From NCBI GenBank assembly GCA_013375355.1, contig JABXJV010000237.1, forward strand, positions 1-5,207: a stretch of DNA of 5,207 nucleotides, given 5' to 3'. Both the position numbers and the translations under genes were made by a program. The notes beneath the pieces were generated by a model. The model was given only the letters and a program-made list of their open reading frames with translations. It was not told where the DNA came from and searched no databases. This DNA is from Candidatus Helarchaeota archaeon (GTDB lineage Archaea; Asgardarchaeota; Lokiarchaeia; Helarchaeales; JABXJV01). Positions 1 through 5,207 of this stretch are shown here, one piece after another; positions within the stretch are counted from its first letter, which is position 1, and every line of letters starts with the position of its first letter.

Positions 1-936
1 ATCAGGAATTGCACTAGGTAACGATGCCATATTGTGTTTAGCTTCCGTATCTTGAAAAGGCACATGACAAGTGACCCAAGATGATGTCCCAATATAAATA
101 TGACCTATATAATCCTCTATGGCTCCAGAACCAATGACCGCAGCCGGAATGTCGGGGGCTCCCATAACAACTTTAGTTTCTTTTTCTAGCCCCAATTCAT
201 CTGCAACATCTTTCTTTAATGGACCTAAAATATCAATACAACGTTTAAGTTCTGGAAATTTTTCTTTCTCAATTCCAATCAATTTTGTTAAACTATCATC
301 GTAATGGACATTATTTAAATCTCGAGTATCAGTTATCCAATTTAACATACTAGAAGGATATGAAGCGGCAAATTTACCTGTAAACCTTAAATTGAGATAA
401 TCTATGCATTCAAGGAACTTATAAGTTTTTCTAAATATGTCCGGTTGCTCATTTTTTAAGTAAAGTATATGTGCAATTGGATCTTTTCCTGATTTTGAAG
501 GAGCTCCTGCAGTAAGTTTCATCCATTTTAATGCTTTAAGCAGTCCATAGCCAGAAATATTGAATAATCTTCCTTTAATTAATTTTTTTATATAAGGTTC
601 CCCCCTAGAGTCCATCCATATAATTGCATTTCCTAAATTATTTCCATCCTTATCTACTGGAACAGTCCCGGACCATTGTGATGAGCAACAAACTGCAACA
701 ATATCTTCAACTGGAACTAATTCTTTATCCAGAAGTCTTTTTGAAGTAGTTATTATTGCATTCCACCATTCTTCTGGATTTTGTTCAGCACCTCCACCTG
801 GAAATAAATATAAAGGTGTTTCTTCAAATTCAAAGTCGAGAACTTCACCATGTGTGGAAACTATAGCTGCTTTACTTCCGCTTGTGCCGTGGTCGTGAGC
901 TAAAATATATTTTTTTTCTTTTTTACTTGATGACAA
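1..936 (-). CDS. FGGY-family carbohydrate kinase (xylulokinase-like), 3' part missing at the window edge
   Basis: Cytoplasmic ATP-dependent sugar or polyol kinase; the exact sugar cannot be assigned. The frame is open for 312 codons to the left edge, while the family is usually about 500 residues, so roughly the last 190 are outside the window. Seen, counting from the TTG start: the N-terminal phosphate loop DHGTSGSKA (15-23), GAEQNPEEWW (49-58) typical of xylulokinases, SSQWSG (85-90), WMDSR (107-111), then the start of the second ATPase lobe with GAPD (259-262), whose Asp262 fits the catalytic base, and GTSSW (283-287). TTG at 936 is preferred because GGTGA (947-943) lies 6 nt upstream of it. 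The alternative GTG at 945 overlaps that site and adds three residues; an in-frame stop lies at 963-961. It follows the dehydrogenase-like gene by 56 nt on the same strand, so co-transcription is likely. Family is confident, substrate unknown. Confidence 0.9.
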   Translation of the reverse strand, partial: MSSSKKEKKYILAHDHGTSGSKAAIVSTHGEVLDFEFEETPLYLFPGGGAEQNPEEWWNAIITTSKRLLDKELVPVEDIVAVCCSSQWSGTVPVDKDGNNLGNAIIWMDSRGEPYIKKLIKGRLFNISGYGLLKALKWMKLTAGAPSKSGKDPIAHILYLKNEQPDIFRKTYKFLECIDYLNLRFTGKFAASYPSSMLNWITDTRDLNNVHYDDSLTKLIGIEKEKFPELKRCIDILGPLKKDVADELGLEKETKVVMGAPDIPAAVIGSGAIEDYIGHIYIGTSSWVTCHVPFQDTEAKHNMASLPSAIPD

Positions 937-942
937 AAAGGT

Positions 943-947
943 CACCC
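943..947 (-). promoter_or_regulatory. Shine-Dalgarno site (GGTGA) of the FGGY kinase
   Basis: On the minus strand this reads GGTGA, a perfect match to the archaeal/bacterial anti-Shine-Dalgarno core, 6 nt before a TTG codon at 936-934. The GTG inside this site (945-943) is in the same frame but would have no ribosome-binding site at a sensible distance. The site therefore favours TTG as the initiation codon. Confidence 0.6.
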
Positions 948-992
948 TTTTCTTAATTTTTTAAATAATGAAATAAGTATGTTAATGAGGTA

Positions 993-2210
993 TTAAATAG
1001 TCATTTTTTTAACATTTCCATTTTCATCTATTGATTCAACTATTAATGGGGAACCTTTACCTCCAACTTTTTCAAGTCTAAGAAATTTTTGTACTATCGT
1101 GAGGAAATCTAATGGGTTAACACATCCCTCTGGGGGTAGAACTCCTTTCTCTTTTATTTTACCACGCTGCATCAGTACAGCGCCAAGCGCTGCTGGAATG
1201 CCTGTTCCTTCACCCATAGCTTGACCTGTAGATGCCATTGAAAATATATATTGTTGTGGTTTTCCTTTCTTTTTTCCTGCAACAACAATTTTAACGCAGC
1301 CACGTTGTTCACCAAAGTTGGTTTCTTTTAGTATTTTTTCTCTTTGATTGATTATATATGCAATAGTAAAATCAATGGGTGCAACATTTTGTCCCTTAAC
1401 TTCAATCGGTTCTTCGCCAACGATCCCTAATCTTACTAAATTTCTTGTAAGAGAATAATATTCATCGGGTAAGACAGTTCCTTTGTTTGTAACACGTTTT
1501 ACTCCTTTAATATATTTAGGAATCGTAATTATTTCTGGGTGAGGATAAGGAAATACCCTATAAGTCCCTATTTCATGAAAATCTACTTCTTCTTCTAACA
1601 TCATAGCTTCTGTTGTAAATGATTTTACCGTCTTAATTTTACCATCCAAAAAAACAGGAATATCGATAAGCATAGAATGAATTCTATGCCAGATAACTCC
1701 CGCTCCTTCTGATGGTTCTCCGCCATGTGCATGGTAAAGGTCAATTGTATCAACTTCATCTAATAATTGCTCGGCACCAAATTTTGCAAGTAAGTTAGTT
1801 ACACCAGGAGAGCTACCCATTCCTATTAACGCAGTTATTCCTGCTTTTTTTGCAGAACCATCCATCTTTAATATTTCTCTAGTAACGTCTACATCATCGC
1901 ATATATCCACGTAATTAATTCCAGATTCAATAACCGTTTTTAAAATTGTGGGAACAAATTTATAAAAAGGTCCTGTACAATTCAAAACCACATCAGAATC
2001 TTTGATAGCACTTTTAATGCTTTTTGGATCTAGTGCATCAACTTTAACTGCTGAAAGCTTCTCTGAAGCCAGTTGAGAGACCATCTTATTTGCCTTTTTA
2101 ATATCAATATCTCCAATAACTACTTCAGAAAAATCTTTAACAGTCGTCAGTGTGCTGACTGCAACACTGCCAACGACTCCACAACCACCTAAAACAATAA
2201 CTCTTGACAT
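993..2210 (-). CDS. Saccharopine dehydrogenase-family NAD(P)-dependent oxidoreductase
   Basis: Full-length 405-residue protein of the saccharopine dehydrogenase/Lys9-like family (COG1748 type), soluble and cytoplasmic. Seen: an N-terminal Rossmann fold beginning at residue 3 with VIVLGGCGVVG (4-14), then the acidic strand end GDID (33-36) after beta-2. The segment NCTGPF (77-82) and the following YVDICDD (100-106) are typical of the family, as is GMGSSPGVTNL (130-140). Near the C-terminus are GEGTGIPAALGA (333-344) and GVLPPEGCVNP (356-366), also family hallmarks. The ATG at 2210 is supported because the Rossmann strand starts right after it; only a weak TGATG (2219-2215) precedes it. Family members act on saccharopine, lysine-derived or carboxynorspermidine-type secondary amines, but many archaeal and bacterial homologues are uncharacterised, so no specific reaction is assigned. 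It is the first gene of a probable two-gene minus-strand unit with the sugar kinase. Confidence 0.9.
   Translation of the reverse strand: MSRVIVLGGCGVVGSVAVSTLTTVKDFSEVVIGDIDIKKANKMVSQLASEKLSAVKVDALDPKSIKSAIKDSDVVLNCTGPFYKFVPTILKTVIESGINYVDICDDVDVTREILKMDGSAKKAGITALIGMGSSPGVTNLLAKFGAEQLLDEVDTIDLYHAHGGEPSEGAGVIWHRIHSMLIDIPVFLDGKIKTVKSFTTEAMMLEEEVDFHEIGTYRVFPYPHPEIITIPKYIKGVKRVTNKGTVLPDEYYSLTRNLVRLGIVGEEPIEVKGQNVAPIDFTIAYIINQREKILKETNFGEQRGCVKIVVAGKKKGKPQQYIFSMASTGQAMGEGTGIPAALGAVLMQRGKIKEKGVLPPEGCVNPLDFLTIVQKFLRLEKVGGKGSPLIVESIDENGNVKKMTI
1670..1689. repeat. Perfect 9-bp inverted repeat inside the dehydrogenase gene
   Basis: The arms GCATAGAAT (1670-1678) and ATTCTATGC (1681-1689) are exact reverse complements separated by two bases (GA). 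It lies within codons for residues His-Arg-Ile-His-Ser-Met (175-180) of the saccharopine-dehydrogenase-like protein. It is most simply a chance product of the coding sequence; no function is assigned. Confidence 0.5.
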
Positions 2211-2328
2211 TTTACATCAAAAAAATCTATTAATATTTCAAATTTATCTTTTTAGATATTAAATTAAAATTAAGAAAATTTTAGACATTCTATAATTTGA
2301 ATTTGATCTTAGCTTAAAGGTCCTAGAA
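2211..2328. promoter_or_regulatory. Divergent intergenic region carrying promoters for both transcription units
   Basis: This 118-nt, strongly AT-rich gap lies between two divergently transcribed genes, so it must hold the promoters for the minus-strand dehydrogenase/kinase pair and the plus-strand transporter/amidohydrolase pair. A/T stretches that could be TATA boxes are visible (for example TATTAAATTAAAATTAAG around 2256-2273 and TATAATT at 2291-2297), but the region is too AT-rich to choose. I saw no convincing operator palindrome. A Shine-Dalgarno-like AAAGGT (2316-2321) serves the plus-strand gene, 7 nt before its ATG. Confidence 0.5.
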
Positions 2329-3660
2329 ATGAACGAGTATGGTAAATTTAAAAAGATCTTTTTAATTGGACTTTTTATTTTTCTTATTAATTTGATGAAT
2401 TTGGAAGCAGGATATTTCTTAACCGTTTTTGATTCCATAATTCTGGATTTTGGAATTGAACGAGGCTTAATAGGTTGGATAATCTTTGGATTTTTTATAG
2501 GGCAGGCTATTTCTGTTATTTTTTTTGGTTATTATTCTGATAAATATTCAAGACGGAAGCTTTTGTTTTTAGGTAGTTTCTTATTTTCTATATTTAGTAT
2601 AATCATTTTCCTAAATGATTTTACAAATAATTTCTTAGTTTTAATAATATTTCGTTCTCTTATTGCAATAGGATTAGGCTGCTCCGTGCCCATTGGCATT
2701 TCAATGATGATGGACTTAATTTCCAGTAAAAATCGCTCTAATGTCTTTAGTATTTTTTTGGTTGTTACCTTTTTAGGTAGTATTGTAGGTTTTTTACTAG
2801 GATTCGCACCTAATTATCTTCAATCACTTATAATCTTTATTTTTAGCATTAATGTCCCTTGGGAAATACCTTATCTTTATTTTGGGATCGCAGGATTAAT
2901 TGGATGCGGAATTTTATTATTATTTAAGGAACCCAAACGAGCAGCAACAGAAGAAGCGTTTATTGAATTGATATCTTCAGGAGAAATTTATGCTTATAAA
3001 ATTGAACGAGAAGATTTAAAACAAATTTACTCGAGACCTAGCAATTTCTGGTTAATAATTAATTTTATTGACACAATTGCTCCAGGACTCCTTTTAAGCT
3101 GGATTATTTTTTATGTAGAACAAGATCTTACATATCAACGGGTTACATATTTTGAAGTAATTTTTTCAATTGCTGTTATTTTGATAGGTTTTTTAGCTGG
3201 AAATTTTATATTCGCCCGAATTGGTGATAAGAGAAGAGAAATCGATAAAACATCTAGGGCAAAAATTGCCGTATTTTGTGGAGTTTTTAATGTACCTTTT
3301 GTTATACTCGCTTTTCTTTTCCCACGTTTTACTTTACCTTTTTCGATATTTCTTGCAATTGGGATGTTTATTGATGGTGGGATTGGTCCTAATTGGTATT
3401 CGTCACTAGTAGATGTGAACCTCCCCGAGCATCGAGGAACTATGATAGCATTAGCTGCATTTCTTGATACGATTGGAAGGGCGATTGGTGGTTTAATTGG
3501 TGGATACTATCCTTTAGAAACATCAATTCTTTTCCTATTCTTAAGCATCTTTCCTTGGTTCCCCGTTTTTAAATACATTAGAAAAGATTTGGATGAAGTT
3601 GATAATATTTTAAAAGAACGTGCGAGAAAAATGAGTGGTGAAAAAATAAGTAATGACTAA
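2329..3660 (+). CDS. Major facilitator superfamily transporter, Spinster-like type
   Basis: Integral membrane secondary transporter of 443 residues with about 12 hydrophobic helices (six at roughly 9-199, six at 239-415). Seen: motif A in the loop between helices 2 and 3, GYYSDKYSRRK (67-77); Arg109 in helix 4 (FRSLIAIGLG); a degenerate second motif A, ARIGDKRR (296-303); a cytoplasmic central loop beginning KEPKR (200-204) and running to about 238; and GPNWYSS (353-359) followed by VNLPEHRGT (363-371), which resembles the Spinster-like branch of the MFS. The start has AAAGGT 7 nt upstream and leaves a short cytoplasmic N-terminus before helix 1. The amidohydrolase follows after 26 nt, suggesting that the carrier imports or exports a substrate or product of that enzyme. 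The family is clear; the solute and the coupling ion are not predictable. Confidence 0.93.
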   Translation: MNEYGKFKKIFLIGLFIFLINLMNLEAGYFLTVFDSIILDFGIERGLIGWIIFGFFIGQAISVIFFGYYSDKYSRRKLLFLGSFLFSIFSIIIFLNDFTNNFLVLIIFRSLIAIGLGCSVPIGISMMMDLISSKNRSNVFSIFLVVTFLGSIVGFLLGFAPNYLQSLIIFIFSINVPWEIPYLYFGIAGLIGCGILLLFKEPKRAATEEAFIELISSGEIYAYKIEREDLKQIYSRPSNFWLIINFIDTIAPGLLLSWIIFYVEQDLTYQRVTYFEVIFSIAVILIGFLAGNFIFARIGDKRREIDKTSRAKIAVFCGVFNVPFVILAFLFPRFTLPFSIFLAIGMFIDGGIGPNWYSSLVDVNLPEHRGTMIALAAFLDTIGRAIGGLIGGYYPLETSILFLFLSIFPWFPVFKYIRKDLDEVDNILKERARKMSGEKISND

Positions 3661-3676
3661 AATGCAGAAATTAATC

Positions 3677-3681
3677 AAGGT
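3677..3681 (+). promoter_or_regulatory. Ribosome-binding site (AAGGT) of the amidohydrolase
   Basis: AAGGT lies 5 nt before the ATG at 3687 and 8 nt before the adjacent in-frame ATG at 3690. Its presence in the 26-nt gap after the transporter stop codon supports translation of the amidohydrolase from a shared transcript. The spacing makes the second ATG at least as likely as the first. Confidence 0.5.
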
Positions 3682-3686
3682 TTATT

Positions 3687-4559
3687 ATGATGAAAATTGA
3701 TTTTCACTGCCATTTATTTTATGAGCAAATGACACCCGAATTTATAAAGACTCAATTTAAAGCATTTGAGGGCTATAGCTTTTTTAATAGAATGTTACAA
3801 GGGATAAAACAATTAGAACCCATTAATACAGATGATCCCATAAAAAAAACGATTATGATTGCTAAAAGAGCTCAGTTGGATAAAATTGTATTACTTCCCA
3901 CAAGCAGAAATGAAAATGAGCTAATTAAAGATTGGGTTAAAACGCAACCTGATTTATTTATTCCATTTTTCAACCCTCCAGAAAAGTTGGACGATAAGAC
4001 TGAAGTTCATAATATTGTTGAAAAAGCCTTAATAAAGGACGGATTTAAGGGTTTAAAAATTATGTTACCATTTCGAGGAAAGAAAATAAATAGTGAAAAT
4101 CTATTTCCTGCTTATGAAGTCGCAAATGAGCAAGATATGCCTGTTTTATTTCATACGGGATATCCACCTCCAGGGACACCTGGCAAGAGGATGTTTATGA
4201 GTCTGGCTAAACCAGTATTTCTAGACTCTGTAGCAGCATCATTTCCTTCTTTAAAAATAATCATGGCTCACATGGGTTATCCTTGGATTGATGAAGCTAT
4301 CTCTATGGCAACTCAATTTCCTAATATTTACTTGGATATAAGTAATCTTACATATATGCAACCTAATAGAATGCGTGATGCAATTCTGTATGCAAAAGAC
4401 ATAATTGGACTTGATAAAATACTCTTCGGTTCAGATGGATTTTGTCCCGAAATGATAGAAGTCTGTGTAAAAGCATTTCTTGCAGTAGATTATCTAAAAA
4501 AAGAAGAAATTAATAAAATTATTGGGTTAAATGCAAAAAAATTATTAAATTTAAAGTGA
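3687..4559 (+). CDS. Metal-dependent amidohydrolase (amidohydrolase-2 family, TIM barrel)
   Basis: Cytoplasmic 290-residue TIM-barrel hydrolase or decarboxylase of the PF04909/COG2159 group, which includes ACMSD-type decarboxylases and many uncharacterised hydrolases. Seen: the strand-1 metal motif HCH (His7 and His9), GLKIM (122-126) with Lys124 on the central strand, FHTG with His156, MAHMG with His195, and FGSDG with Asp250 near the C-terminal end of the barrel, so the complete metal/catalytic set is present. The length matches compact members of the family. The protein begins MMKIDFHCH; ATG at 3687 or 3690 are both possible and differ by one residue. No signal peptide is seen. It lies 26 nt downstream of the MFS transporter on the same strand, pointing to a transport-and-processing pair. 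Substrate unknown; both C-N or C-O hydrolysis and decarboxylation are possible for this family. Confidence 0.92.
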   Translation: MMKIDFHCHLFYEQMTPEFIKTQFKAFEGYSFFNRMLQGIKQLEPINTDDPIKKTIMIAKRAQLDKIVLLPTSRNENELIKDWVKTQPDLFIPFFNPPEKLDDKTEVHNIVEKALIKDGFKGLKIMLPFRGKKINSENLFPAYEVANEQDMPVLFHTGYPPPGTPGKRMFMSLAKPVFLDSVAASFPSLKIIMAHMGYPWIDEAISMATQFPNIYLDISNLTYMQPNRMRDAILYAKDIIGLDKILFGSDGFCPEMIEVCVKAFLAVDYLKKEEINKIIGLNAKKLLNLK

Positions 4560-4566
4560 TTTCATA

Positions 4567-4590
4567 GTTTTATTTTAAGTTTTTAATAAA
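4567..4590 (+). terminator. Possible T-rich archaeal terminator after the amidohydrolase
   Basis: A run of T-rich sequence (TTTTATTTTAAGTTTTTAAT) starts a few bases after the stop codon. Archaeal intrinsic termination often uses such T-tracts without a strong hairpin. The whole spacer is AT-rich, so this is only suggestive. Confidence 0.3.
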
Positions 4591-4594
4591 ATCC

Positions 4595-4612
4595 AAAAAA
4601 AAGTTTATAAAT
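4595..4612 (+). promoter_or_regulatory. Distal BRE/TATA-like promoter element
   Basis: Eight A residues (4595-4602) followed by GTTTATAAAT (4603-4612) match the archaeal arrangement of a purine-rich BRE upstream of a TTTATAAA TATA box. It lies about 133 nt upstream of the ATG at 4745, so it would give a leader of about 105 nt. It is the first of two near-identical copies. Confidence 0.4.
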
Positions 4613-4658
4613 TGTACCAAAAAAATAAAATCTAATTATAAGATAAATTAAAAAGATT

Positions 4659-4678
4659 AAAAAAAAAGTTTTTATAAG
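4659..4678 (+). promoter_or_regulatory. Proximal BRE/TATA-like promoter element
   Basis: Nine A residues (4659-4667), then GTTTTTATAAG (4668-4678), repeat the layout of the distal element with two extra T residues. With a start site about 25 nt downstream, the leader to the ATG at 4745 would be roughly 40 nt. This copy is the likelier main promoter of the right-edge gene. Confidence 0.45.
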
Positions 4679-4744
4679 TTATTTAAAATTATTTTCTAAT
4701 ATTATATGATTTAATTATTATTAATAGTTTTAATGTGGAGAAAA

Positions 4745-5207
4745 ATGAAAAAACGTAAAATTCTGACTATTATTCTTGCTGGATTTATAATAATTCCTGT
4801 ATTTATTGCATTATATAAAGTTAATACGTCTTTTAACCTTCCTTTTACTATTCCTAATCAAAATTCTTTTCAATTATCATCTGCAATATTATTTCCACAA
4901 AATATGACAATTTCACCAGTCGATCCAGGTTTAAATAAAACAGATAGTAGAATAGCTGTTGACTCTAAAAATAATATTCATCTTGTATATGTTAATTCAT
5001 CTAATGGAAATGATGTAGTATATTCAAATTCAACCAATTTTACTGTTGTTAAGCAAATTTCAAATAACCCAAATTCTGATGAAACACCTGCTATAGCCAT
5101 TGACAATAATAATATATACATTGTTTGGGTGGCTAGTAATGGCACTCAAAAAGATATTGTTATTACAAATAGTTCCGACTGGTTCTCAACCAACCTCACA
5201 ATTTCAA
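4745..5207 (+). CDS. Secreted or membrane-anchored beta-propeller-like surface protein, N-terminal part
   Basis: Open frame of 154 codons running off the right edge. The N-terminus is KKRK followed by a hydrophobic helix (about 6-24), a signal peptide or signal anchor, so the rest should be outside the cell. From about residue 67 there are two copies of a roughly 47-residue repeat: RIAVDSKNNIHLVYV (69-83) matches AIAIDNNNIYIVWV (116-129), and DVVYSNST (90-97) matches DIVITNSS (137-144). This pattern of A-(I/V)-D followed by a V-Y/W-V strand resembles sialidase/BNR-like or related beta-propeller blades, but no catalytic motif is visible. Nine N-X-S/T sequons occur in 154 residues. GGAG (4737-4740) lies 4 nt before the chosen ATG; an in-frame ATG at 4733 lacks a ribosome-binding site and would add four residues (MWRK). 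I do not recognise a specific family. Confidence 0.75.
   Translation, partial: MKKRKILTIILAGFIIIPVFIALYKVNTSFNLPFTIPNQNSFQLSSAILFPQNMTISPVDPGLNKTDSRIAVDSKNNIHLVYVNSSNGNDVVYSNSTNFTVVKQISNNPNSDETPAIAIDNNNIYIVWVASNGTQKDIVITNSSDWFSTNLTIS

Noticed and set aside
119..304. Plus-strand 61-codon open frame
   Set aside because: It lies opposite the FGGY kinase, whose reading frame shows clear conserved motifs; the plus-strand translation has no recognisable domain and no ribosome-binding site.
3221..3409. Plus-strand 62-codon open frame
   Set aside because: It is an out-of-frame shadow within the MFS transporter; its hydrophobic content reflects the T-rich codons of the membrane helices.
4561..4744. 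Possible small RNA or riboswitch in the AT-rich spacer
   Set aside because: No stable GC-containing stem or known riboswitch core is visible; the region is explained by promoter-like A/T tracts.
4733..4744. Alternative upstream ATG at 4733 for the surface-protein gene
   Set aside because: It is in frame but has no ribosome-binding site before it, whereas GGAG precedes the ATG at 4745. A leaderless-type start cannot be fully excluded.
1..5207. Mobile element, CRISPR array, toxin-antitoxin or defence system
   Set aside because: No transposase, integrase, regularly spaced repeats, nuclease/helicase motifs or small paired genes were found on either strand.

Overview
The window is AT-rich with an A/T-biased third codon position. 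Several signals look archaeal. The left-edge kinase has a GGTGA ribosome-binding site placed ahead of a TTG codon. A-tract/TTTATAA boxes resembling BRE/TATA promoters precede the last gene. The secreted protein at the right edge is unusually dense in N-glycosylation sequons. The gene repertoire (saccharopine-dehydrogenase-like oxidoreductase, FGGY kinase, MFS carrier, PF04909 amidohydrolase) and the composition would suit a mesophilic low-GC archaeon, possibly of the Asgard (Lokiarchaeia-like) group. That placement is a guess from style and not from a marker gene.

Layout. (1) The left part is on the minus strand. A complete saccharopine-dehydrogenase-family protein (993-2210) is followed after 56 nt by an FGGY/xylulokinase-type sugar kinase (1-936), which runs off the left edge. 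(2) A 118-nt divergent intergenic region (2211-2328) separates this pair from two plus-strand genes. (3) These are a 12-helix MFS transporter of the Spinster-like type (2329-3660) and, 26 nt downstream, a metal-dependent amidohydrolase (3687-4559), probably co-transcribed. (4) A very AT-rich 185-nt spacer follows, with two copies of an A8-9/GTTT(TT)ATAA motif that looks like tandem archaeal promoters. (5) A membrane-anchored or secreted beta-propeller-like protein starts at 4745 and is cut by the right edge.

How the genes may work together (inference). The transporter and the amidohydrolase form a plausible uptake-plus-processing unit for a small organic molecule. The divergent dehydrogenase-like protein and kinase could act in the same or a separate catabolic route. 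No substrate can be named from the sequence. The last gene has its own promoter-like region and appears unrelated, probably a cell-surface protein.

I found no RNA genes, CRISPR array, insertion sequence or clear defence system. The window looks mostly like ordinary metabolic genes, and the less ordinary observations are in the right-hand 650 bases.
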